Of a DNA stretch of 30,609 nucleotides, positions 1 through 10,210 are shown piece after piece; within the stretch, counting starts at the first letter, position 1, and every line of letters begins with the position of its first letter. The translations under genes and the position numbers were made by a program. The notes beneath the pieces are model-generated. The model was not told the origin of the DNA. It was given only the letters and a program-made list of their open reading frames with translations, and ran no database searches. This stretch comes from Botryllus schlosseri (taxonomy: Eukaryota; Chordata; Ascidiacea; Stolidobranchia; Styelidae), in contig ATSW01004526.1 in NCBI GenBank assembly GCA_000444245.1, forward strand, positions 1 through 30,609. Reading direction: 5' to 3'.

Positions 1-348
1 CAGTTAGAATTTGCACCATTCGCATTATATATGTAATCATCATTGCATATCGTGTATGGCTAATTGTACAAAGGGTTTTACCCTCAACAGTAGGTAATAG
101 TACGTAATTCCAGTTGGAATGCGAGTCAGTGGTTACTCGGTAAATAGAAGTTGAATCGATAGTCAATGCCAACTCTGCAAAATATTTTCCCCGCACATTT
201 ATCTGCTTGAATCAAACAACAACGCTGTTAAGAGAGACCGCTCGTCGATAAACAACTTGAGTCAATGTTCGCGTCATGCAAGCGTCTCTGTACTAAGCAC
301 CGCACCTGTTATAATCTGACTGGGGGTCTTCTGCTGTTTCCACTAATT
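1..348. other. No gene seen; AT-rich spacer
   Basis: No open frame of useful length on either strand, no tRNA box pair and no clear terminal repeats. The stretch ends where a hAT-like terminal sequence begins. Confidence 0.5.
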
Positions 349-412
349 CAGCGGTTCTCAACCGGGGGTCCGCGAAGCATTTTCAGGGGGTCCGCGAAGC
401 CTCAAAATATTT
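349..412 (+). mobile_element. 5' end of a hAT-like DNA transposon
   Basis: It begins CAGCGGTTCTCAACCGGGGG, the typical CAGnGGTTCTCAAC tip of hAT (Charlie-type) elements. Two near-identical GGGGGTCCGCGAAGC units follow within about 35 bases, as subterminal repeats often do. I find no matching inverted end in the window, so this is probably a fragment or a copy whose other end has diverged. The right limit is uncertain. Confidence 0.55.
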
Positions 413-964
413 GATAACCTAATTTGTATTTTTTCAATTCGGAAAATCACGAGGCAGTGTCGCTTCATTACTAATGAAACTCAAGAGCTGACACCGACAG
501 AATGGTCGACTGAGACGATTTATCCTACTGTGCACACTCATTTTAATTGCTAAATAACCAACAGCCCACTGATACAAACATTTTGCTATTTGAACATGTT
601 TTATTGGGGATAGTCACAAAGAAAAATTGAAGGAGTGAAGTCAATGACGGGGACTTCAAAATGTTTACAAAAATCCATTTTTTCATGTGATACATAACCA
701 TTTTTCCATAATAACTTCAAGATAAGCTACTAAATAAAAATGACCAGGCTTGTTTGTCAATTTATTGCGATCGTACCCAAATGTGTCGTCGGAAGCGTTC
801 CGTGTTATTATTACATTCGGCACCATCTATATTTGTGGAAATCGATTTTTGGCACTCGTTCATGTCAAATCGAAGGCGCGGATTTTCAAGACACGACCAC
901 TTATTTCAAGAAATGCAGTTGCAGTATTCCCTTTGAAATAATAGAAGTCAACCCAACCCTGTTC

Positions 965-1137
965 AGAGTAATCAGTTCATATATGCATGCACCATTGCAA
1001 TTGAATTGGCGACTGCTTGCCCCAACAAGCTACATCTAGATTCTAGAACATGCTTGCTCCTTCAAAACACATTCGTTATCATGAGAAACTCCCCCCGTTT
1101 ATGGTCTGTAAAGTGCAATTGCGATTGTGCAATTCTT
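965..1137 (+). repeat. Direct repeat, copy 1
   Basis: Shares with 1262-1435 a series of blocks in the same order: AGTAATCAGT, a CATTG.AATTG.ATTGGC block, a CTTGCTCC-type block, ATGAGAAACTCCC, and AAAGTGCAAT. The pair is about 300 bases apart. The small open frames starting at 740-754 and at 1252 run through these copies and look repeat-derived rather than genic. Confidence 0.6.
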
Positions 1138-1261
1138 TTTGTACCGATACGCCGTTCTCCTTAATTAGATTGCATTGAACGTCAAAAACACTAGTGGCTG
1201 TTGTCGAATGGCGTATACATCTATTTCGAAACGTCTGATGACAAGTGATGCGTGATATCTG

Positions 1262-1435
1262 CCGGGTATTTCAAAGTAATCAGTACATCTATACGTGCAA
1301 CATTGAAATTGTATTGGCTGTTGCGCGTACAAGTTCCATATGCAGTTCAAACTTGTTCGCTCCCTCATAGCGCTTTCGGTAAAATGAGAAACTCCCTTAT
1401 TATTCGTATTCAAAGTGCAATCACACGAACATGTT
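1262..1435 (+). repeat. Direct repeat, copy 2
   Basis: Partner of 965-1137, with the same block order and moderate divergence. It could be an old tandem duplication or two insertions of one repeat family. I see no target duplication or inverted ends. Confidence 0.6.
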
Positions 1436-1547
1436 AAGACCCGCATACGACATACAATGTCAGTTTGGAGTTATCTATATTCAAGTCCATATTGTTGTAA
1501 TTCTTTAGCTTATAGGATTCCACTTCTTTCCGCAATTAACTAGCAAC

Positions 1548-2194
1548 TAAGAAAGGTGTGAACCTCTGAAAGGTTCAGGTTTGTGTGAAAGCGAACCTTT
1601 TTGAAAGAGTCAGTGTGAACGCGAACGTGAACCTCATGACGTCACGTGACGTCATATTGCTTATTCCATCTCTAAATTTCAATGAAGTGATATATTAATG
1701 TACAGTTTTGTACTTAGCGACGACGGTCTATATGCGATCTATGCCAGACCGGACAATGTATTGCGCGTCTCACTATTGCTACATTGAAAAAGAGCAGAAT
1801 ATGAATCGGGTGTCTATAATTGCTACCGACATTACCCCATTACCCCAGATGGCAGGTCAAGCTCACAGTAGAGTGTCACCAAATATTCACAAACGGAAAG
1901 CTGGATATTTCAAGTAAACTTTTGCAATAAAGTAAGTAAAATGTCTGAGATTGACAAGGTGCATGCTCGTTTAGTTATTTATTTTGTTATGCTGTCAACA
2001 CTGTGCAGTGCATTGTGCATAGAGTGGCCCTAAGTTCGAATGCAAAGAATTTCACAAATATGCTATAATGACGTGGAAAATTATCATATATGAAAAAGGT
2101 TAACAGTGCAGAGCCTACCAAGGCTCGTTTGTGAACGTGAACCTCTATATTTCTAAGATTGACACATAGAACGCGAACGTGAACACAATCCCTA
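1548..2194 (+). mobile_element. Non-autonomous hAT-like element, 647 bp, with target duplication
   Basis: The left end TAAGAAAGGTGTGAACC is a decayed form of TAGGGATGGTGTGAACC, which is seen intact at the second copy (29880). The right end GTGAACACAATCCCTA is its inverted counterpart. The 8 bases before it (1540-1547, CTAGCAAC) and after it (2195-2202, CTCGCAAC) match at 7 of 8, an hAT-sized target duplication. Both ends carry GAACGTGAAC/GAACGCGAAC subterminal repeats in opposite orientation. The interior has no transposase; small open frames such as 1708-1917 are incidental. The second copy continues off the window end and shares interior blocks with this one. Confidence 0.82.
1637..1654. 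promoter_or_regulatory. Perfect 18-bp palindrome: two CRE sites overlapping an E-box
   Basis: TGACGTCACGTGACGTCA is its own reverse complement. It contains two TGACGTCA sites (the bZIP/CREB consensus) and a central CACGTG E-box. It lies inside the left end of the 1548-2194 element and is preserved exactly in the other copy at 29969-29986. It could act as a mobile transcription-factor site or as part of the transposon end. Function is inferred from motif only. Confidence 0.5.
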
Positions 2195-2202
2195 CTCGCA
2201 AC

Positions 2203-2950
2203 CCTATGTTGCAGGATAACAACCATGTGACCGACAGTCTTATTGAAATGACCCTTTTGTATGGTCATAGTTGCGAGCTTTAAATAGATGTTGAATGGTA
2301 TGATATGATTTGCGCGACTAGACATGACAAGACCGTGGTCTTCCATTCTGTTGTTAGTTAACTAAAGTTGTTAGAATCAATGACTGGGATCATATATTTG
2401 AACCGGTGTGTTTGTTGCGAGCCAACTATTAACAAAACTGGTAATGATTCTTGCTGTAATGTTGTAACTGCCACCGACATTACCCTTATACAATTTTACT
2501 GCCTGATTTGCTGAAATATCCCACACCGTTCTGATATAGCTATGGTGGTCCCGAAATCTGTGACGTTTGGAATATTGAAATTTGAAATGAATGTTAAGTC
2601 TTTAACAACGGTAATTCTGCATTTGTGGATGTTCATTCAAAAATAGACAGCAAGGTAATGCACTGAAAGTCTGCGATCACATATAGTTTGTTAAACTCGA
2701 ACTAAGGTGAACGATCCCCTTCGCAACAGATTAAACCTACTCATTGAAATATGTCAATCCGCGAATATACTAATTACACAAGTATGCAATTGCTATCTGC
2801 ATCATTTCCTTTGTTTTCGGTGAAGATGAAGGCACCATAATAATTTGTTGTGCGTCCATATTCCTCCATCTGTATGAAGGATACGGTTCCCGGTCTAATG
2901 CGGCTCCAATAACGATCGGAACCTCGAATGCAGCTCTGCCAGTAGGAAGT
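2203..2950. other. No gene seen
   Basis: No convincing coding frame. A short block near 2470-2485 (CACCGACATTACC) resembles interior sequence of the element at 1548-2194 (around 1827-1838) and may be a scrap of the same family. Nothing else stands out. Confidence 0.4.
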
Positions 2951-3148
2951 TTGATAACTAGCTGTGTAAAGAGTTGCGCCGTCGGCTTCAGGCTAAGTCA
3001 TGTTGTTGCCACTGTGAAGAAATACATTACGAATGGACTATTGTTTTATGCTTGGTATGAAGCGTGGTTTCGACTCAACCGTAATATACCCACAGCTGGA
3101 GTACTGTTAGCCGGTTTTTCCACGGACAATTACTTTGGGCTTATGGAA

Positions 3149-3204
3149 TTGTTAACGGGAATTCACTGGGTAGGAATCGTCTTGAAGCACGGAGTCTTGA
3201 TCAG
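3149..3204 (+). repeat. Short dispersed repeat, copy 1
   Basis: About 55 bases matching 4076-4130 in the same orientation, sharing GGAATTCACT, a GGTA..AATCGT block and a GCACG(G/A)AGTCTTG block. It lies inside an open frame of 123 codons (2951-3322), which I therefore read as repeat-derived. That frame shows no family motif. Confidence 0.5.
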
Positions 3205-3322
3205 TATACTATATAACAGGGTTCGTGAACCCTTTTCAATAGAAGAGCCATATTGGCTCAATATTTTCAATAGTAACTCCCAAATAGATCGAACTAGCGA
3301 GAGGTGTTATTCGCCGGCGTGA

Positions 3323-4075
3323 CCGTAACTTAAATTTGAGGGTTCTCAAAGGGGGAGTAGTACGAGCACCTAATCCTGGATATCCCACTGTCTTGGCCTC
3401 TCGGAGACATGTTATGTTACTACGAGAATAATTAGTCCTGTGGTCATGAAAGTTAACGAACATGTTGATTCGAAATTGATAATTTAGTACAAAATTGAGC
3501 ATTTGTCAAATAGCCATATTTACACCCAAAAGAGCAATATATGGCTCGCGACCCCTTTTTGATAAAATCATGGTGTCCTGCAGCGATGTACACACCGGCG
3601 AATCGCACGGGTGTGTGTGCTGGAGTTACGTCAGTTTTTCCATTCGACCAAAGGCAATAATCGCGCTGGCTTCTTGATAACATCGGTAATAATATGAAGC
3701 TACTTCGGTACCTCTTTAGATTGGAATATAAAAGTTACTCTTTCCATGGTTGCGCCACCTCCAGAAATCAGCCTCGTATTTTTTAGTGTGGCGCAGAAAT
3801 CAGTAGAGGAGAAATGATGCCTCAGCTCAAGAGAAACGAGGCTAACGAGAGTGACGGTGAACTCTCGCCGGTGCAGCAATGTGCTTCATACGGTGAGGTC
3901 ACGTCGAACTTCGAAGTGCAATCGCGTCGCAGAGAAACAACTCGCTATTGATGGTGATCGTCGATACTTCTTAATGTTTCGATAGGCGCTTTTCTGCAGG
4001 TGCGAACATTACTAACATCTTCTAATTCAATTCCAACCAACCGTAAATTCTGTAAAGTTAGATTACTGTTGTCAG
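3323..4075. other. No gene seen
   Basis: Only short frames below about 90 codons, mutually overlapping on both strands and without motifs. A GTTGCGCCACCTCC block near 3750 and an AGTGTGGCGCAG block near 3787 form a loose inverted pair, too short to classify. Confidence 0.4.
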
Positions 4076-4130
4076 TTGTAAACAGGAATTCACTCGGTAC
4101 AAATCGTTTTGACGCACGAAGTCTTGTACA
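4076..4130 (+). repeat. Short dispersed repeat, copy 2
   Basis: Partner of 3149-3204, aligned almost without gaps and with scattered substitutions. Confidence 0.5.
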
Positions 4131-4820
4131 ATGATCGTATACGAGATAGTCCTATTGTGAAGACGGCATATAAATTTTATACGTGTTATGCAGGAGGATA
4201 TCCGCACTGGCAATATTGACATTACCTCATCGTGAGGTTGGATCAAGTAAACAATAGATTGAGAACACAATGAATGCCATTTACTTCTACAATCGTATGT
4301 GTAACCGAAATAAGAGTGTTGTTTAAAATAAGAAGGGGTTGCATCCGGTCAATACGCAATGTTAATTGTGAAAAATGTAAACCTTGCCGATGTAATCATG
4401 AATCTTTTTCAAGTAACACGTTAATGTCCTAAATATATTTCGCATACGTAAACATGCCATATATTGGCTTGATAGCTTACTTGCCAACACATACAGTAAA
4501 TACAATCGGACAATTGGTACAATAGGCGTGAAAGGGTATGACGTGGAAGCGATGTCTTCCAATCTCTTTTAAATGGGCCTAAGTACACATTCCAACAGTC
4601 ATTTCCGGTCACTGCCATGCCTGCTTGTCTTGGCGGATTACTCCGGCGCTTTACCGTAGGTCTACTTACAGTGACATGGATATTTGAATAGAACATAGTC
4701 AGCGGCAAGTGTGTGCTAGGTTGACCCACGCCCTCATACGGATGAGTTTAATTTATCAAGCCCGCGACCGCGTAAATGAAAACGACGTACGACGGCAATA
4801 AACTTGAAAGCTTGCACTTC
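4131..4820. other. No gene seen
   Basis: Overlapping minus-strand frames of 66-102 codons in this stretch have no recognisable motif or supporting signal, and none is shared with another locus in the window. Confidence 0.4.
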
Positions 4821-4971
4821 AATAGCTCTCCATAATAATTTCATACCCATTTTTACGCAGGTAAAACGAATTTCTATGAAGTTATCACATAACCATAGTA
4901 TTTTGGACAACTCATACTTTCGCGATATTTGACGCCCTCTTCTGATGCCAAGAATATAAGCTTGTAAGCTT
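4821..4971 (+). repeat. Flanking direct repeat, left copy
   Basis: About 150 bases repeated at 5301-5453. Shared blocks include GCTCTCCA.ATTAATTTCA-like sequence, CAGGTAAAA/GAGGTAAAA, GAAGTTATCAC.TAACCATA, a TTTGACGCC block, and a final GGCTTG/AGCTTG block. The two copies bracket a core of about 330 bases. Confidence 0.65.
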
Positions 4972-4972
4972 A

Positions 4973-5300
4973 CATTTTTCCAGGGGCGTAAATATCATGA
5001 CAATGTCGGCGCGGATTAACGTACAAACATTGCTCTATTCTAAATAGTGCAGTACTATTCTCTTTAGAACTGCATATTGCCCTCACCTTGTGGCTAGCAT
5101 CAGCGTACCCTGTATCTACCTGGTGACTCCCCATACTAGAAATATCGAATGGGTTGGTGTGAGTAATCGGTGTTAAACCGGATGTCAATGTGTAATGAAT
5201 GCATTAGCTACTGATGATCTCGAATCCATAGAGAGCATACTCAGTGCCACAACGAAATAACCTATAGGTAACCCCATTCTATTCGAATGAGATACTTATC
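4973..5300 (+). repeat. Core repeat, copy 1
   Basis: Matches 6820-7140 over its whole length in the same orientation. Shared blocks are CATTTTTCCA.GGGCGTAAATATC, AATGTCGGCGCG, GTACAAACATTG, CTACCTGGTGACTCCCCA, AATATCGAATGGGTTG, AGTGCCACAACGAAATAA and AATGAGATA at the end. No coding frame is conserved between the copies, so this looks like a non-coding repeat. Confidence 0.72.
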
Positions 5301-5453
5301 TATTGCTCTCCAGATTAATTTCACCCCCATTTACTGAGGTAAAATGAAATTCTGTGAAGTTATCACCTAACCATATTATTTTAGACATCGTGTATACTTC
5401 CGTGATTTTTGACGCCTTTTTTTCTAATGCCCGGACTATAGGCTTGCATGCAG
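5301..5453 (+). repeat. Flanking direct repeat, right copy
   Basis: Second copy of the 4821-4971 block. Repeat-core-repeat can be read as one and a third units of a tandem array with a unit of about 480 bases, or as a small element with terminal direct repeats. The ends do not show a clear target duplication, so I prefer the tandem reading. Confidence 0.65.
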
Positions 5454-5865
5454 CCGCCGAACAACCAGATTCAGACATAGTCAAGATTTAAAACCACTTT
5501 AAAAGATGCGAACTCTAGTTTGATTGCCTGTCACCATTCACCTCAACAAATAGCAATGACGCAAATAAGATTTACTTGGCATAAGAAGTGAGAATGAGCA
5601 ATTGACGGATTCGCCAAGTGAGCAGAGACTTACCGCAGGTTATTGTCCAAATATCTCCATTCGCTGCCGACAAGTGATAATCACATCATTTTACTTTATG
5701 CATTGAATAAATTTAAACGTACGGCTCAATTTGCCCTTTCCGAGGATCAGAATTAAGGGGCATAGTTGAGTCGTGCAACTAACGGTTCTCAAGAATCTCG
5801 TAAACATTATGCCATTTCAACAATGCCATAGTGACTTTATTTATAGCATATTATATTATATGAAC
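5454..5865. other. No gene seen
   Basis: AT-rich spacer with no frame or repeat I can support, ending at the SINE head. Confidence 0.4.
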
Positions 5866-6150
5866 TGGGGAAAGCGAGTGGCGAAGTGTGCTAAGCGACA
5901 CCGTCGCGACCCCAATGATTGCTGGTTCGAGTCTCGGTTCGGCCACGATTCTATGTGTCGGAGGTTTATCCGGGCGTCTCATCGCCGAACCCAGTGTAAA
6001 GACGCAGACAACGGAGAAAGAGTGAGCCGAGCTCCTAAGTCGGCAGTAGAGACCCAAAACTGGACGCAAGAAAGCGAGAGTGACTGAAGAGTGGGAGTGA
6101 GTGAGCATGTAAATTCCACAAGACCAAAAAGCAAAGACGCTGAACTTGAT
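5866..6150 (+). mobile_element. tRNA-derived SINE
   Basis: A Pol III internal promoter is present. The A box TGGCGAAGTGT (5879-5889) matches TRGYNNAGTGG at 10 of 11, and the B box GGTTCGAGTCT (5924-5934) matches GGTTCGANTCC at 10 of 11, at tRNA-like spacing. A GC-richer body with no tRNA folding follows, then an A-rich end near 6120-6150. The long A-to-B distance and the AGTG in the A box suggest a Leu/Ser-type ancestor. There is no intact acceptor stem, so it is not a working tRNA gene. The 3' limit is uncertain. The overlapping frames at 5773-6254 are shadows of it. Confidence 0.7.
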
Positions 6151-6161
6151 AAAAATGCATT

Positions 6162-6203
6162 GTCGTGGCGCACAAGGCCTTTACAGGCGATAAGCGCCAC
6201 TGT
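6162..6203. other. Small GC-rich hairpin
   Basis: GTGGCGC near 6165 pairs with GCGCCAC near 6196, a 7-bp perfect stem, just after the A-rich SINE end. It may be an unrelated structure or part of the SINE tail. Confidence 0.3.
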
Positions 6204-6819
6204 CGTTTTTGTGCTATGAGAATCATCCGACCTCTTCATGTATTGCATAGGCACAACAATTTGACTGTATTACTGAAATTTCAAAAATTCACTCCCATCT
6301 CGCCATTTTCCTTTGAGGGCAGGTTGCTCCCCAGATTATGTGTGCATTTACCAGGTTTACAGTGAATAAAAAACTGTGTTATACGGGAATAAAATCTATT
6401 GGTTATCCCAATACATATCCCAATATCTCTGTAGCAAGCACCCTTCTCCGAGACCCTCTTTCATTTTGTGAAAACATAGGCCTACATGTATTGCCTCTAA
6501 AATGCAATGTTACTGACGATGTTCAGGTTCCTGGAAATCACAATGAATAGTTGTGGCTTCTCGCACTTGTAGCCTGTGTTTGATTAGTCTTCGGAATAAG
6601 CCCGTTTCCTTTGGGAAACACGGCACCACCGTCAGATTACACCAATACATATATTGAGAGCATGGTCATTGGTCATGCTTAGGGTTGAAGGATTTGTGCA
6701 GTCAAACTCATTTCTTATACGAGGGGTACAAGTAAAACGTGGAAATGGATTAGCCGACTATAGAACATAGCGGGACATCACTGTAGCTGTAGCACAAGAA
6801 CAAATGTTTTTCAGCTCCG

Positions 6820-7140
6820 CATTTTTCCACGGGCGTAAATATCGCAAGAATGTCGGCGCGACTTATCGTACAAACATTGTTGTGAGTAGTGCAATACTAT
6901 TCCCTTTAGAACCGCTTATTGTTCTTACCTTGCGGTTAACCGCAGCGTACACTGTGTCTACCTGGTGACTCCCCACACTGGAAATATCGAATGGGTTGCT
7001 GTGAGGTGAGTACTCGGTGGTAAACCGAAAGTCACCGTGATATGAGTTTTATCCTGGTGAGATCGAACAGATGGGAGACATGCCAGTGCCACAACGAAAT
7101 AATTTTGGTAACAGCAGTTTATTCTAATGAGATAATTTTC
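6820..7140 (+). repeat. Core repeat, copy 2
   Basis: Second copy of the 4973-5300 core, about 1.85 kb downstream. The roughly 150-base flanking repeats seen around the first copy are absent here, so the core can occur alone. Confidence 0.72.
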
Positions 7141-7243
7141 AAATGGCGTATATACACCATGAATATGCAATTGGTTAAATGAAGAATTACCAAAATCGTA
7201 TAAATGTAGGGAAGATATAACACTAATCAAAAGGTTCCCCTTT

Positions 7244-7263
7244 TGTGTGTGTGTGTGTGTGTG
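7244..7263. repeat. (TG)10 microsatellite
   Basis: Uninterrupted TG dinucleotides, running into a short GCGCGG stretch. Confidence 0.95.
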
Positions 7264-7558
7264 CGCGGATGTTTGTGTGCCAAGACCAAAAAATCTCAAT
7301 TGATTTGCGAAGTTCGGTGCGCACATGTCACATTGATATCGCATTCCTCGGAAACCTATAGACATGGTAAAAGCCAAAACGTTGGTGACCTGCTCTTAGC
7401 CATTCGAGACTCGATAATACAAATCAAGTCTCATACGCTGACGCTATCTTCCTGAGTATTCAGTGATGTTTTCCTCATTATTTGATTGCTATGCAAAAGT
7501 GTTTTGACTAGTCCACGAAGAGTTGGTCGTTTTGTGCTGGTATTCGGAACATTGTCGA

Positions 7559-7583
7559 TCGTGGTCGTGGTCGTGGTCGTGGC
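7559..7583. repeat. (TCGTGG)n hexanucleotide microsatellite
   Basis: About four units of TCGTGG. Read on the plus strand it gives the SWSWSWS run in a 64-codon frame that I reject as a gene. Confidence 0.9.
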
Positions 7584-7719
7584 GAATTCCGAAGTATCTC
7601 AAAGTGAGAGATTGTGTGTGTTATCGTGATGCCACTCCACGTGACAGGATAATTGACGTCGGTAAGCCGTTTAGGAGTCTAATGCATATCATAGTCCACC
7701 TTTCTATGACATTCTGAGT

Positions 7720-8500
7720 TAGATAACTTCTCGCAACCAGCTGCAAAGTTAATCAACGGGAATCAGACTTCAACAGGAATCAAAGGAGCGCATTCAAAGC
7801 GTAAAACAAAAGTGGTGGGCTCAGTATAAGAAAGACGAGAACAAAACGTGTTATGTGATTAATTCGAGTATACAACTAACAATACCAAAAATGTTTAGTG
7901 TGGTATTTTGGCATTTGGCTCATTGCCCATATGGTATTCTAATTAACTTAACTTAACGTAGCGAAATAAGCATATTATGGTAGTTCCCTGGAGAGCATAA
8001 ATTTGATTTCCAGGCCACGCAACGTTTCTGATCCCAGGGATACTGCCAGGTAGTAAAGGACAAGTGGCAAGCAGGACTATGATTGCATTCAACAATAAAT
8101 TTCTATTGATTGATGTTTTGTCGATCTATTGATTGATCGATTGCTGGTAGCGAGTATATTCAAACCGCGCAAATGCCGCGAAGATTTTTGAAATTTGTTA
8201 TCCATATTCTATCGCTATCCGGAAATGCATCCCAAATTTTTTCAGTGGATCGTACTGATTTGGTGGGTCGCACTGATTAAAGCATGACAATTTAGAAATC
8301 ACAACCCAGTCATGTAACCGAGCTGTTCTTTTGTAGACCTACGTGTAAGTAACCCTGAGCGGGGCAAGTTCTCGAATCGGCGGGCAGGATATGGAAAAAT
8401 GAAGTACTTAGCGGGACGGATTCCTGAATCGATGCATTAATCGCGTACTCATCCACCTGTACGAGGAATAAATCGTATTTAACTTAAATTTCAAGTATAA
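7720..8500. other. No gene seen; GATT-rich patch
   Basis: No supported frame. Around 8104-8145 there is a degenerate run of ATTGATTGATnn units. The rest is unremarkable AT-rich spacer. Confidence 0.4.
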
Positions 8501-8509
8501 AGCATATAG

Positions 8510-9369
8510 CAGGGGCGGGCAACATAAGGCCCGCGAGTGGATTTTGTCCGGCCCGCCGACAATTTCCCGTGTTAGTTGATAATGTGGCCCGCCGGCCGGT
8601 GTCCGGTCAATACCGAGAAAACCATTACCGAGAATTGACACCGCCGAGACTGGACATTACCGATAATGCAATGTATACAATGCAGGCATGTTATGCATAT
8701 ATACAGGTAGTATGCAATATGCATGTGCAAGACGGCTTTGCCAAATTCGGTGTCGATTCTCAGATATAAATTTCTCGACAACGCCTCCTCAGTAAGTTAA
8801 ATTCTTGGCATTGGCCGTTCTCGGTAATGTCCATTCTCGGTACTGGTATAGAACCCTAAAAGTTGAAGTATCGTAAGAAATTAGTGGGAAATCTCGGCAG
8901 ACTAGGGCCACGGGGGTTCTATACCAATATCGAGAAAACCATTACCGAGAATGCGTGCGAGAGTGGAGCTTACGCGTAAGTTGGTAGAAGCGAGAAGACT
9001 TGCATTATCGGCAATTACGATGTACTCAACCCTAATGAATTGATATCTTGGTAAATTTGTGGTACCGGGCTTATTGAACGCCTTGAAATCTTAATTAAGG
9101 ATCACATTATGTGTTGATTGATCAGAGAGAAGCAGACATGGCGGCGCCTATATGACAATGGTGTTCTCAAATCCACATTGTCTTCGTCATAATCGGCGAG
9201 AAATGACATTGCTGTCGTTACAATACATTCATTAGATGCGATTTTTTCCCTGTATATGTGGAATGTGGATAAATCGGCGAATAATGTATCGATTCAGTTT
9301 TCCGGCCCGCCAGCAAGTACTTAATTTTCCTACGTCCGGCCCGCCCACTGTAGAAGTTGCCCGCCTCTT
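8510..9369 (+). mobile_element. Non-autonomous hAT-like element, 860 bp, with target duplication
   Basis: The left end CAGGGGCGGGCAAC and the inverted right end (GTTGCCCGCCTCTT read forward) match with two differences over the outer 11 bases. GCATATAG (8502-8509) and GCACATAG (9370-9377) match at 7 of 8, an hAT-sized target duplication. Subterminal GGCCCGC/CCGGCCCGCC motifs occur at both ends. No transposase frame is present. The middle holds a separate palindromic repeat (8609-8952). Confidence 0.78.
8609..8952. repeat. Three-unit palindromic repeat inside the hAT-like element
   Basis: The motif TACCGAGAAAACCATTACCG occurs at 8611-8630. A related unit is inverted at 8818-8856, and the forward unit returns at 8914-8952, starting GGGTTCTATACCA. 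The last two units form an inverted pair of about 39 bases around a 57-base loop and could fold as a hairpin. This is probably a fold-back element nested in the older transposon. Confidence 0.6.
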
Positions 9370-9600
9370 GCACATAGAGACCAAAAAACAGTCGTCAATG
9401 AATTTATCAACGTATTTTTAATAGCTGTCGAAGTCATCAGTGAGACATCCGTGGTCTATCAAAGTTGTTCACAAGTTCTTTGAACTCTGACATGTTGGAA
9501 GTGCTACTTCTGCTTACTACAAAGACGGCATTTAAACATAAGCTAGATTGGTACGTCGTCTTGGTAATGTTCATGGTAGAAAACGTTAGCTCGCAAATGT

Positions 9601-9716
9601 ATATACACTCGGGCCGCGGGCCATATTTTCATGTAAGACCGGAAGCTGTCTGCGGGCCGCTTAAAATCCCGTTGCGGGCCGGATCTAGCCCCCGGTTCGT
9701 ATGTTGCCCACCCCTG
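9601..9716 (+). mobile_element. 3' terminal fragment of a second hAT-like element
   Basis: Ends TATGTTGCCCACCCCTG, the reverse complement of the CAGGGGTGGGCAAC tip, and is preceded by repeated GCGGGCCG blocks. No partner end lies directly upstream and no flanking 8-bp duplication can be assigned, so I treat it as a truncated copy. A 123-codon frame (9465-9836) crosses it by chance. Confidence 0.6.
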
Positions 9717-10210
9717 GTAAAACCTTACGAGAAGCATTATTTGTCATGCGGCATTTCGAGCTCATCTCAATTCGATATGCTCTATGAATATAATGCGGGA
9801 TGTAAGTTACTTATCGGACTGTTATTCAGAGTTTGAAACTGCTTTCAGTCACCACCCATACCACGTAAGCACGGATCGTATTCAGAAACAAAGTGAGCGA
9901 CATATCGCCAGCAATAAAGCATCGGCAAGGATTTATTGTGACATCGCATGCAAACTGTATTCGGCTTTAATCGCACTTAAATTGCTATGTGATTCTATAT
10001 TCGATTACTCTGACGCAGTATTCACCCACCGTCTTCGAATAGCGTTGTTTTTCAGCAACGTTCTAATAAAATTCCCCCTACACTGATATCAATATATCAA
10101 GTAACTCTATTGAACTGGTTTGTACGAGAAAAGGGGATGCACCGGGTATAGCCTAAAACAGAAAAGAGTATATATAATAATCGACTCAAGATTCAGAAAC
10201 GAATGGAGCC
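9717..10210. other. Spacer upstream of copy A
   Basis: No independent gene seen. The last bases before the copy A start contain an AT-rich run (TATATAATAATC near 10171) that could serve as a TATA-like element about 40 bases upstream of the ATG. No homology to the regions upstream of copies B or C is obvious. Confidence 0.35.

Noticed and set aside
2951-3322. 123-codon plus-strand frame
   Set aside because: No family motif, and part of it is a dispersed repeat also found near 4.1 kb without an open frame.
5875-5945. Functional tRNA gene
   Set aside because: The A and B boxes are good, but no acceptor or anticodon stem pairs properly. It is a SINE head.
6958-7377. 139-codon minus-strand frame
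   Set aside because: It runs through the repeat copy at 6820-7140 and the TG microsatellite (the HTHTHTH run). The corresponding frame is not open in the other repeat copy.
7523-7717. 64-codon frame with a SWSWSWS repeat
   Set aside because: It is a translation of the TCGTGG microsatellite.
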